A DNA stretch of 64,000 nucleotides from Ganoderma boninense (lineage: Eukaryota > Basidiomycota > Agaricomycetes > Polyporales > Polyporaceae): positions 2,999,394 to 3,063,393 of the forward strand of contig CM035310.1 in assembly GCA_002900995.3 (NCBI GenBank). The letters run 5' to 3'. The first letter of the stretch is position 1, and each line of letters opens with the position of its first letter. Shown one piece after another: positions 36,586 through 47,792 of this stretch. The notes beneath the pieces were generated by a model. It was given only the letters and a program-made list of their open reading frames with translations, made no database searches and was not told the DNA's origin. Made by a program: the position numbers and the translations under genes.

Positions 36586-37475
36586 ATGTCTTCGCACCTA
36601 GTACCTCAAAGCGTGCTCACTCCCCCGCGAGCACCAGGGAGTCGATGACGAGACTCAGACTCCTGCGTTGAAACGGACCAAGAAGGTCGCGATCTCTCCC
36701 ACCAACACCCCTTCTGACGAAAATAAGGACACCGTAAGTGCCTTACTTCTCCTCCATCGCGTCTCCGGGACTGCGCTGATGACCTGGACACCGGATACAG
36801 GAGGACACAGTGGACATCGCAGAGATCACAGGCGCGAATATTGTGGGTCCAGAGGACCCCAAACCCACCGCGCCGTCCTTCCACGGCAACTTCGACCTCT
36901 ATGCCATGAAGCTCCCGTTCCTCAACGACGCCTTCGCCCCAGACCGCGACTACGCTGCGCTCCTTGCGCTCATCCGTACATACCAAGCGAAGCCCGACAA
37001 CAGCGCGCAGATCTTCCTCCCCGCAGACCTCAGCGCGTCGCCCGAGGGCTGCTTCCGGAGCCGCGCGATCCACGATCCCTTGGAATGCATGCCCTTCGAC
37101 ATCGCGCTGAAGTCGCTCGCACTGCAAGACTCCCTTAAATTCACTGCCCACGACGACACCGACGAGTCCGACGCGCTCTACTCCAACCCGGACCCCGAAT
37201 CCGACACTCCGGGGATTACGGGGTCCGTTGCGCTGGAGGAGAGCCACTGCGGGGTCTCGTCGATCCGCGGCACGTTCAAGATGCGGCGCGCGTGGGTCAG
37301 CGAGGACGGTAGAGATGACGAGGTGTTCGAGGGGTTTTTCTCCCTGCATATCGTCTACTCGGGGCTGTACCGCCGCAAGTGCTTCGAGGACTGGTTTCGT
37401 GTGAGGATGCCGTTCTGGGCGATCAGGGCGCGCGTCGACAAGGACGGGAAGGAAGTCGGGCTTGGGCCGGGATGA
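36586..37475 (+). CDS. Conserved-looking hypothetical protein
   Basis: A long exon, 36801-37475, encodes about 225 residues starting EDTVDIAEITG and ending GKEVGLGPG. It follows a 67-bp GT-AG intron (36734-36800) and a short exon with TPALKRTKKVAISPTNTPSD. The true start is uncertain: the ATG at 36586 meets a stop unless a 37-bp intron is removed, which would be short for this genome. No membrane segment, signal peptide or family motif is recognised. The product is acidic in the middle (DDTDESD) and ends in an aromatic, basic region (YSGLYRRKCFEDWFRVRMPFW) that could be a folded domain. It lies in the single-copy spacer of the inverted repeat. Function unknown. Confidence 0.55.
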
Positions 37476-39559
37476 TCTACACAACCTTCGGTGCTTTGAG
37501 CTTCAGTTGGAGGCAGCTAAAAGAGATACTAAAGTATGTCATCGTCGTCAGTGGTCGTCTCAAGCCTTACTCGCCGCTGCATTGTACGCATTTCCCAACC
37601 GGTACCGCTTCCGTCACGGCGTACGTTCCGGCCCGAACCGTGGGAACTTCCCCAACCCAGTTGAACTGTTGTTGAACCCTTTTGAACGCCGTCTTGTCTC
37701 CGTCGGCCAAGCTTCGTCGTCTCCGCCACGGCCACGATGAGAGCACATTTTGCTCTTCCGTGGTTCGCGATGTACACCACCTCTCGCAGTGCCTTCGAAT
37801 TCATCTAAGTTTCCCTGGTACTGCTTCCGAGTACAAGAATTGTCGGAGGGACGGTGGCCGGACGACAACGTCTACCTAGCCGTACACGTACTCAGGCTGT
37901 CTAATATTTGTCCCAGCATCTCGACGTCTCATGGCGGCGGCGCGCATCTCCAGGACATCTCGAGGCCAGAACATCACCATATACAGTAAGAGATATGTCC
38001 ACTCTGGTTGCTCGAACTCCGATACTAACGTTATGTTCGTCTTCTTTTTTGTTGAGGGTACGTACTTCGCGCCGTTGCTGCTGACTCGCGCGTCCTCTTC
38101 GACTGATGTATCATACACAGAAGCCCTCGCTCCACGGAACACCATCATGCCATGCCCATGCAGGCTGTACCTGCGCTCAGCCCGGACAGCACGGCGGTGG
38201 GCTTCAAGCGACTTCTTTGATGTTCTCCTCTTGACAGAGTCGACAGCCGCCAGTGAGCTCTCTACTGCGCTCTGGCTTCTGGTCGAAGGGACGCGCGCTG
38301 ATTGTGTTGATAGAAGCTTCCGCCGTGCCTCTTCGTTCTTCTGAGTTCTGGTCCCTGGTCTCTCTTCTTGAGAAGGGAGGATCCATTGTTGGAGGCACAT
38401 CGACGAGATGCTGCTGTTCATCATTCTAATTGAGTCTATGTAAGTTTGTTGTTGATCTTCCATTCATCGACCGTACAATGAACTCTGACAACTCGACCAG
38501 CTCCGCTCCAATATACGGAGGGCACTGAACTACATGCGCAGACCTTAGGATGAAAGACAGCTGCAGCATGTACGGATACTGACGGTTCACTTTCAGAGCA
38601 TCGATTGGACGTATCTCAGTGCTGCTTTTATCGCAAACACAAGGGTGTCCGGCACGACGCGGGCGTCATGCGGAGGCTGGGCATACGATGCATCTCGGAA
38701 TTGGCGGAACCGAACAAATACGGTGCGCCTGATTTTTCCAAGTACACCGCATGGCAACCTGAGAGCGTTCTGGCAAACGGCATTCCATAACAGCACTCAC
38801 CGTCACGGCGTGGTGTACCAGTGGATAATGGGGGAATACGCACGTTCCGAAAGGTGCCCACAGGCCGCTCCGCGTCCGCGCACGGCTGTGCATGTTGATC
38901 GGTCACTCTCTCCGACAGCAACGCCGCTCGTCGAAACTGGTTCACACGCGTACGGCGTGCAAGGCCTCCCCAATCGGAACTCTCAAGACCAAATCTACGA
39001 ATACAGACCCTGCGCGCGGCCTCAGAATCGTTCCCACGCCCGGAAGGGCGCAGTCCATGCCTCGCGGACCGGAACCATCGAGGCTTCTGGCGGCACAAGC
39101 TTCAGGATCGCGCTCAACCGGACGTCTTCCAGGCCGCAAAGTGCTGCTGGGGCATCATACTCCGTTTCGTGAGCCCATCCATCATCATTTCTCCAGCAGT
39201 AGATCCGAGGGAACGCGGCGATGCCTCCGACTGGAACATCTCGCTTCGGTGCCCAAATGGCTCCCACAAATCCACTCCCCCAGGTTGTACCGCTTGTACC
39301 GCCTTCGTTCGCCGAGGGCATATTGCAGCGGGGCCTGGTACGCATGTCGTCGTCTGATTTATCTTCGGCTTCTCTGTCTCTCTCGTCTCTTCCCTCATAT
39401 CTTACTGCATCTTCGGATTTTCCGCCACACTTCTGCTGCTGGTTTTGGTCCCCCGAGCTTGCGCCGCTGGTCCCCACTGGGTCAAGTCCGTTCTAGGCGT
39501 CGCCACCGCCGAACTCCAGAGATCGTTCTTCCTCACTCAGTATCTATTCACTGGGCGGG
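37476..39559. other. 2.1 kb spacer, no gene recognised
   Basis: A 195-codon minus-strand frame (37876-38463) rich in Ser, Arg and Lys and a 266-codon plus-strand frame (38892-39692) are open but match nothing. The missing N-terminal exons of the MFS gene should lie in the last few hundred bases. Frames at 38628-39098 (-) and 38645-39172 (+) overlap antisense and cannot both be real. Confidence 0.3.
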
Positions 39560-42168
39560 ATGTTTTCCGTTCTGCACAACACTCTTTTCGTCCTCTCCGT
39601 TTGCGGAGTCACCATCCTTAACGTACGCAATCCTCCATCCCAGACCAGCTGCGCACCTCCGAGCTCACCTCAAACACCTCAGATATTCGTGAACGGCGCA
39701 CTCATCATCGCCCTCCCGACGCTAGGCAAGGCCCTCGACTTCAACGAGTCGGAGCTCCAATGGCCCCTTGGACGTCTACGCGTGCGTGTCCCTCCCCGTC
39801 CCGCTCGAGATTATCGAGCTCGCCGCTCACGACGCCGCCCTTCGGCTCGCGACAGGCTCTCATACGGGAGCCTGCTCCTCCTCTTCGGCCGCCTCGCAGA
39901 CGTCGTCGGCAGCAAACGCATGTTCCTCTTCGGAACCGGCTTCTTCACCATATGGTGCGTCCTCAGTGTTCGTCTTCCCCCCACATCCATCCGAGCCTAA
40001 GAAATTTCCCCGCATGCGCAACATGACCATTGCTGCAATAAATACGCCCAAACTTACCATCATCGTTCGACCTGCGACTCGGGCGACGCTCTCCACTGCC
40101 GCCGTACGTGACCGCGCGTTTGTCGAAGGCAGGAGTATCGCTACCGGGGTGGCGCCGAATAAGGTTTCCCTCATCGTCTTCGTGGCGCTGACTGGCGTCG
40201 GAGCGGCTGCGAACACGCCAACTGGTGAGTTCCTTGCTTCTACCTGTCCGCGCTCGAGCCATTCTGGTCGCCCTTGTGCCGCTGCCCTTGTTGGGCTGCC
40301 GTCCCGATTCCCATTCCCGCGATTGCTGTCGGGGCTGCGCAGTACATCAGTTGGCCAGGACCGAGTTACGCGCGTGCACTGCGCGATTGTCAGGCTGATG
40401 TTGTCCGGGGGCGCATGGCAGCGGATATTATGGGATTGAGTGTGGGGACGGCTGCGCGAGTGTCTGTTGAAAGACATCCGTGCTGAATAACATCATCCCG
40501 CGCTCTCTTTCTAGGTATCGGAATCTTCTCCAACCACTTCAAGCCCGGACCGTCGAGGAACCGCGCCATCGCGGCGCTCGGCGCGGGGCAGGCCATCGGG
40601 TACATCGTCGGGCTCATCGGAGGTCAGTCCTGCTTCCTTTCCTCCTCCATACCCCAGCCCCGGACCTAGTCACAGTCCCAGTTCTATCGTGAGTCGTTCT
40701 GACATCCCTGCGGCCATAGGCGGATTCCTGTGCCAGTCGGCCGAGCTCTGGCGCGTGATATTCTACATCCAGGGCGGGCTCGCTGCGGTGTTCTTCCTCC
40801 TCGGGGTGCTCACTATCCCGCCGGACGGCGCGCGCACCAAGTACGACAAGGGCATAGACTGGGTCGGGGCCGTGCTCAGCGTCGCAGGCGTCGGATTGCT
40901 GACTTTCATCCTCTCGTGCGTCCTGCGAAATTCGTCTTCTAAGGCAGTCCAACTAACCCTGGATAACGCACTTCAGCGAATCCACAGTCGTGTCGAAGGG
41001 ATGGAAGACGCCGTGGATCATCGCGCTCCTCATCGTCTCGCTCCTCATCCTGGGCGCGTTTGTTGCATGGGAGGCGTACCGCGAGCGGCACGACCAGTCC
41101 GTCATCATGCCGATCAGCCTGTGGACGAAGCCCGGCACGAAGATGGGCCCCATGGTCGCGCTGGTCTTCCTCGCGTGGTGAGTGTCCTCGCTGGCCCAGT
41201 AGTCCTCTCGCACGAGAACCTGATGCCACGCGACGCTATCGTTAGGGCGAGCTACAATGCGCTGAGCTACTTCATCACGCTGTTCTATCAGCAGATCCGC
41301 GGCGACGACCCGGTCCACACCTCACTCGAGACACTGCCGTTCGCGATCATGGCCTTCATCGTGAACATCGTCGCGGGATGGCTGCTCGGCTCGGTCAGGG
41401 GCGACGTCCTCATCGGCGTCGGGCTCCTCGGGACCATGGTGCGTGTCACACGCCCACTCTCTCCCCCTCCGTCTTTCCCGCTGCCCAGCGAGTGACCACT
41501 CACTAACTACGCCTGCTCCCCTGCGCACGCAGGCCGCGCCGCTGATCTTCGTGTTCATCGACCCGCACGTGTCGTACTGGAAGGGCGCGTTCCTCATCAT
41601 GCTCACCATCTCCTGGACGGACGTCGCGTACACGGTCGGGAACCTGCAGATCAGCATCTCGTTCGACGCGCGCTCGCAGGGCCTCGCCGGCGGCATCTTC
41701 AACGTCGCGACGCGCCTCGGCACGTCCCTCGCCCTCGCGCTCTCCTCGTCCGTCGCGGGCGCCGTCTCCGCGCAGTACCAGCGCGCGCACCCCGGATTGG
41801 GGGCGGGCGCGGACGACAGGGACGTGCTCATGGCGGGGTTCCGCGCGGGCGGGTGGGTCAGCGTCGCGCTCGCGGCTGCGGCGCTCCTCGTCTGTGCGTT
41901 TGGGATACGCGGGATCGGGGTGATCGGGGTCAAGGTCCACCCAGATGCACCCATGGGAGAGGCGGAGGGGAAGGCGGACAAACTTGGGGATGTCGAGTCT
42001 GGGGCAGCGCAGGCTGGTGGCAGACAGGACGCAGATGTGGACGCGATCGTGCCGGGTTTGGAGAAGAGAGTAGGTGGCGCGCAAGTTGTGACGCTCCCGA
42101 GCATCAGGATATCCACGGACGCGAATGCCCCGCGCAGAATGTCGGTGGTCATCTCCCCGGGTGCTTGA
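39560..42168 (+). CDS. DHA-type MFS drug/metabolite exporter with a 1-nt frameshift
   Basis: Proton-coupled exporter of the basidiomycete DHA-type MFS group. Exons: about 39560-39622, 39683-39781, 39856-39954, 40133-40224, 40515-40622, 40720-about 40913, 40977-41177, 41246-41438 and 41533-42168. Segments: LFVLSVCGVTILN, FVNGALIIALPTLGKAL, LQWPL-DVYALSYG, LLFGRLADVVGSKRMF (motif A), ALTGVGAAANTPTG, GAGQAIGYIVG, and a long acidic C-terminal tail ending MSVVISPGA. At 39770-39771 one extra G separates QWPL from DVYA; all other junctions are in phase. Either the gene is inactivated or this is a base error. The N-terminus before LFVLSV is unresolved. It sits in the spacer between the inverted arms, without a partner. 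Confidence 0.8.
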
Positions 42169-42865
42169 CAGCCCCTCTAATTGGCGGCACGGAGAGCATC
42201 TCGAGCTGGATGCCTCGGGTATTTATTCTCTGTTTTTCCTCCGTAGATGTATCTCCGACTTCAACATGTATGTGTAGTTCATCCCAGTCCGTGCTGGCGT
42301 CCTTTGCGCACCCACGCCGCTCTTTCCCGTAGATACTATTGAGCCTCTCCTCTCATGATAGATGATAGTAGTGCATGTATAGCATAGTCCGGACAACGTC
42401 TAGAACAACGTAGCTCTCTCTGTACATAGCTTCCTTGCCTCCATACCCACGATGCATTCTCCCAACATTTTCTGACACAGAAACGTGCGAACCATTCGCA
42501 TCTATGTCATGGTCTCACTGAAACAAGATAATCGAACGTTTGTCCCAGCCGAGTGACTCGTCAAGGTGACAGTACTCATGGATCGTTAGGGAGTCGCTAC
42601 GCCATCATGAACCCTAGAAGCGGACACGACACAAACTTGGATTTTTTGCAGGGCGGCTTGCCCACTCTGGCGATGCTGGAATTCGCCTGGCTGAATCGGA
42701 AAAGAGCGCGCAGTACTAGTGCGAACGGGAGGGGATCACAGAGAACGTGGCAAGCGAGTTCGTCGAGATGAGCGACGCTTCGCCGTCGTTGGGTTCACGA
42801 GTAGCCTGTTCTCTCTCCTAGTACTAGCAATAATATTTTCGGTATACCATTTGAGAAGCCACTCT
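42169..42865. other. Intergenic, nothing recognised
   Basis: 697 bp downstream of the MFS gene. A/T-rich segments near 42355-42440 could hold the terminator. No reverse-complement match to the left arm was seen here, so the right arm seems to begin at about 42866. Confidence 0.4.
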
Positions 42866-42922
42866 GTGCCGAAGTTCAGAGCCGGGTCTTCGAGAGGCGG
42901 CAGCTTGCTGGTCTTGTGCTAG
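42866..42922 (+). other. Conserved 18-codon tail at the inner edge of the right arm
   Basis: Reads VPKFRAGSSRGGSLLVLC then TAG; it is the partner of 36349-36405 on the other strand. Upstream, the frame continues through a hydrophobic stretch (LFSLLVLAIIFSVYHL) that is not shared with the left copy. Confidence 0.4.
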
Positions 42923-44682
42923 TCTCTACTTGATCAAGACCGTCCGCGCGATCGCAGCGTAACGGTCAATGGAGGCGTTTGTGTCGAACCTAAGTCTCGG
43001 TGCTGTGCTGAGATAAGTACTGTAGATCGTGTTGAAGGAACGCACCCAGTCATATGGCCAACGATGAAAACATACTTCGGATCCATTGGAAAGTTCACAG
43101 AATGTGAAGACTTGCTGATACGGACGAGGCACCCCAGATACTGTATCGCGGTGAAAAAGGGTGAAAATGAGAGTCGGAGAAGGGCATATCTACAGGACAT
43201 GCTCGGCGAGGATTAGTCTCGGCTTCAGACGTTCTACGCTCCTCTCGTGGCGGCTCACAAGCTCACCAATCCCCCCAAAAGGAACAGATACGAGGCCACA
43301 TGGCGGTGTTGCGATTCCCATCAGCGAAATCGTGAAATGGATCTGGAGAACGCTGGCGAGATGGCGCAACTCCTTTGACACCAGAACGGATGGGAACGAG
43401 ACAGAACGAGACTAGGTCATAGTAGGTGAGGATACTTAAGTAAGATAGCAAGGGCAAGTCCCGGCAGATTCTAAAATCGGGCGCTACTTTCACGTGGCAT
43501 GGCATTCATAGTCCAATCAAAGCGTGGGAAACATTGCCACCTTGCCAATGATCGAGGATCTCTTGACTTGTCACCCTGTTACAAATGTCGAAAACAATCG
43601 TCACGAAACCGAAATAAGCTTGCTCTTCTGGCAGTGTTCCTTGGAGCGATCGTCGATTGGCATAAAATAACCGGGGTATGGACGGTCGAGCCATGCATGA
43701 TACCAAAAGTTACCACTCAGGCTCTATGGTCATGGGAGCGATAAGGCTGATATGACATGTTGCTGCAGAGAGACCGAGAGAGACTATAGCTAAACGAGGA
43801 TCTACGATGCAAACGTGATGTACGCCACATCCTCAAAGGACCGAGGCCGCGAGGTCTTATGTTTGCGCTTCAAGGAAACCCTGGTGCGCCGAATATGACG
43901 CTCGAGTCCTTCCTCCACTCACCAATGACCATCCTCTCCACCTGCGAGAAACGATTCAAATCGGGAGACTCAAGTGGTTATCCTGGTACCAAGGCACGGC
44001 TGAACTACTTGGCACACGCAACCCATGCTGTGCGACCCTCGATACGGGGCTAGGCGCCACATCAGAGATCTGGGCTTTCGCCACTCCCCACAGCCGGTGC
44101 TTGCCTATGCTTGCACATCTGCCATGATCGACTCGACGGGGGGTCTTCTTTCGGACACATGACCTGGGGAACAGGTCCTTCTCAGGACACCCTGTGTGCG
44201 AGGTGAAGTACCGGAGTGCTGCCAACGACGCCTCCGGCGCGCGCAGTGTGGTATGTGGTGCGCCAGATTTCTACCACTTTATGCGACGATGGGCTTACAG
44301 AACTTGACAGGATACCCGGGAATGCCCTCTGCGATTCAGATCTGCGTGCATGTACATGGCCCTCTGGTGTAAAGTTCTGCCCCACTACGTAGTGTCCGGC
44401 TGATAGATCGATCCATGTCTGGTGGAGGGCAAGGACACTAGCGTGAGTGTGGTGCCGCTTCTCGTGGCAGATTCGATCCGTGGCTGATTATGGGTTTTAC
44501 TATACTTAAGTGCCTCGGCTCGCGCTGTCAGGCCTCTATGATCCCGGTCGCGGTGCCCGCGCCTTTACTCCCTCCTACCCCGGCTCACTTCGTCTCGACG
44601 TTGTTGTGAAGACCACTCCGAACCGACGGCTCACCATCTGCGTGCCCTCTCGCAGGAGCCCCCGCCACGCAGCTTCGTCAAC
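42923..44682. other. Mirrored non-coding DNA (right inner flank)
   Basis: Upstream flank of the right DUF6534 copy. Blocks near 43510-43540, 43690-43740, 44045-44100 and 44150-44480 match the left inner flank in reverse complement. The stretch from 44510 to 44682 is the homologue of the left 5' region (GGCCTCTATGATCCCGGTCG) but in a shifted frame, which argues for the ATG at 44683 as start. Confidence 0.6.
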
Positions 44683-46983
44683 ATGGGCGCCGACCTCGCG
44701 GTGACCGTCGGCGCGCTTCTGATCGGGGTGCTCGTAACAGCCGTGTAAGTGGTCTCCGTTCTGGTATGAGGCCAATCGTCCCTACCCCCGCGCGTTAACA
44801 CACTGCTGTGCGCAGCGGATACGGTATCACGACCATGCAGACTTACATGTACATCGTCCAGTTTCCAAGAGACCCGAGGGTCATCAAGTCGACGGTATGT
44901 GCAGACGTATGCGATGTGGCTGCGCCTCTCTTGATCCTTTTCAACACCGTGATGCAGGTTTGGTCACTGCTGTACGTCACATGTCCTCTTTTCAAGCGGC
45001 GTCCGTGCTCAAGCGACTCGCTCCCCGTAGCGCGTTGGACACGACGCACGTTATGCTCAGTTGGCACATGATCTACCACTATCTCATCCTCAACTTCAAC
45101 AACCCTCCCGCGCTGGCTGACTCTGTGTGGTAAGGACCCTCGCCCTCACCTTTCATCGTTCTGGACGCCATCCTGACCAATAACCACCTCTCGGCACGCT
45201 TCGCAGGAGCTTCGATGTATGTGCACCTACCCTGCAAAGCGCGCCTTCCTAACACCGTGCTCACCCTCAAATCCGCCGGTAGGTCACGATCGTCCTCACA
45301 GTGAGTCTCCAGTCCTCCCGACACTACGCGCACATGGCTCGCTTACACAACGCTTCAGGCAGTGATCACGGTCATCGTGCATTGTTTCTACGCCCGCAGG
45401 GTATTCATACGTGCGTCCTCCCTCTCCGCGCTCCAAACACCGATGTCCTTACATTGCATACAGTGGGCGGCAGGAACTGGATCATCACCGTCATCATCGT
45501 AAGCCCATGCAATGCTCCAGCCATGCCTATTGTCGACGCAAGGCTTAAATCGCGACCTCACAGCTCTGCCTTTCCACGGTCAGGCTCGTCTTCGGCTGCA
45601 GTAAGTCTCAAGTCCGCCGCGCTTGCGACGCGATGACCGCCCGCTCACGCCTCCTTGCCCCCAGTCGTCTGTGTGAAGATGTAAGGCCCCCTTCTCCCTC
45701 CTCGCCCCCCGCTGCGAGATACGGTGGGAAGAACTCTCGCGCTCACGTCACGTTACGCCCAGATTACGGTTCAGGGACCTCAAGGAGCTCCCGGAGGAGA
45801 TCGGCCCCCTGGTCGGCACCGCGCTCGGGGCGGGGACGCTCGCGGACTGCATCATCACGGCCACGCTCGTGTACTATCTCCGGGGGTACAAGTCTGGCTT
45901 CAACAAGTGCGTCGTCCTCGCGCTCGTGCGTCTGACCGCGTGTCGCTTACATTCTTCGTCCCCTTCAGTCGGTAGGTCTGGATGTATGCGAGCCGTCCCC
46001 CTTCGCTCATCTGTCGTGGTTTTTATGTTGGCAGCATGGACACGGTGCGTCCCTCCCAGTCTCCGCCAGAGCCCCGGTATCCGTGTAACTCATCGCGAGG
46101 CTTCGCTTTCGCGCTAGGTCCTGGACAGGATCACGTACTGGACGGTCAACAACGGCATGCTCACGAGCATCGTCGGGCTCGTCGTCATCCTCACCTTCTG
46201 CACCATGCCGACGAACATGGTCTACCTCTCCGTCCACCTCCTCCTCAGCAAACGTGCGTCCCTTTCTCCCTCCTCTCGCCCTGCGTCGTATACTATATTC
46301 TAACAAAGTCGGCATCGTCACACTCTCCCCTCGATCTGCGCAGTGTACGCGAACTCGCTCCTCGCAACGTGAGTCCACACGACATCCCGATCTCGTCGCC
46401 CATCAATGCCCCCAGTAGCCAGTAGCTGACCGCGCCGTCCCCTCCCCCCCACTCCCCTGCCCCCCATCACCCGGGCAGCCTGAACTTCCGGGCGTCGCAC
46501 TACGGGCGCGCATCGACACCGACGCGACCTCGCGCGCCCGGTCCACCAGCCTGGCCTTCGAGCACAGCGGGGCCGGGCGCGGAGAGTCGCTCGCGTTCAC
46601 GAGCGACAGCAGCCTGAAGACCAACCAGGTGCGCCCCGATCAGGATACTCTTTTTGCGCCGCGACTGACGCGCACGCGTGGCAGACGCTCTCCTTGTCCG
46701 CGCGCGCCGCCCCCACGGTGCACATCCTCACGACGACCGCGACGGTCCACTGCTACCCCCCTGCCGCGCCCGGCCTCGGCAAGGACGACCGGGTGCGTGT
46801 GTATTTATGTTTCGTGTGCTGCGGTGTCGGTTCCGGGGTGCTGACACTGCTCGCTGTTTGCTGTTTGCTGTTTGTGTGTCGCAGGACGGCGTGTTCCACC
46901 ACGTCGGGTACGAGCTGGAGGCGACCTCGTCGCGCTCGACCCCGTCGGACTTGACCCCCGTCGGCTCGCCGCACGTCGTGTGA
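44683..46983 (+). pseudogene. DUF6534-type membrane protein, copy 3, with a late frameshift
   Basis: Mirror of the intact gene at 32238-34501. Start MGADLAVTVGALLIG at 44683; exons include 44683-44744, 44816-44894, the 14-nt microexon 44958-44971 (VWSLL) and 45031-45129 (LDTTHVMLSWHMIYHYLILNF). Then follow VHCFYARR, VGGRNWIITVII, the ADCIITATLVYYL exon near 45775-45908, DRITYWTVNNGMLTS, LYANSLLAT and LNFRASHYGR. At about 46505-46511 one G is missing compared with the left copy (GGGCGCGCATCG against GGGCGCGGCATCG), which shifts the frame before the DTDATS tail. The last exon to 46983 is still open and would be in frame without that loss. Most of the membrane domain is intact, so a protein with an altered tail could still be made. 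Confidence 0.7.
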
Positions 46984-47792
46984 GCGCAAGCGCGGATCCA
47001 GGGTATGCAGACCGCGCCCCGCGGTGGGCCCCGCGGTGCGGCGGATACGGCTCCGGCGACGCGCGTGCCATACGCAGCAGACGAACCGTGCTCACCGACA
47101 CCGACGTGCGGCCGCGTAGTACGTCTAGATCGAGGCGGCGGCGGCGAGCGCCGGTCCCCGACGTCGACTCCGATGGCGGATAGTCTGCTCGGCGACTCGG
47201 GGGGGGGGGGATCGCAGGCGAAAGTTGAGCATAGCGAGGCTTCGAGGGAATGAATGCGTAGTATCTGTTGTCTTGCTGGAGCCCGGCGATAGCGGCAATT
47301 GGCGGCACTGGCAGAGCAGAGGCGTCTTCGACTTGACGGGAGACGAGATGTATTATGATTGTTATTGCCAGACAGGGAGCTCCGAGTCCACAATGACCAT
47401 TCGACTCTACTGGTGGGATCCTTCCGCATGTGGGAACGCAGCTGTGCATGTTATTGTTTCCCTTCACTCACTTGGTGGCACAGCGTTCTCATTCCCCAGA
47501 TGTTGCGAGACATGGACGAACATGGAGTTCTGTATGTAGCGGACATTCCTGGCTTGGATTTGGGCCGAGTAGCCGCCCAGGGAACGATGGATGCTCCCAC
47601 GGTCCGAGGCCGCCGACGACAATTGGACTCCGCGAACGGCGGCTTCCGAAAAACATGGCTTCGCACATGTAAGTAAGTACGTACGTACGGGGACAGGTGT
47701 CATATAAAGAGAGCGAGTCGACACCCTCGTTACTGCTACACCGATAGCTCCCCCTTTCCAACGTCCCGGTTGGACACTGGAGACCTTTCCGG
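46984..47792. other. DUF6534 3' flank and GMC promoter region
   Basis: The first part (to about 47560) mirrors 31650-32237. A run of 12 or so G lies at about 47199-47210, and a GTAC-rich simple repeat at 47670-47690. No gene was recognised; the minus-strand frame 46805-47467 is a product of the duplicated flank. Confidence 0.4.

Noticed and set aside
37876..38463. 195-codon minus-strand frame in the spacer
   Set aside because: Low-complexity Ser/Arg/Lys composition, no splice partner and no family; kept only as a note in the spacer entry.
46805..47467. Minus-strand frame sharing VPP-x-AAIA with 31926-32420 (+)
   Set aside because: The similarity is real DNA homology of the mirrored flanks, but single-base gaps break the shared frame, so it is not treated as coding.
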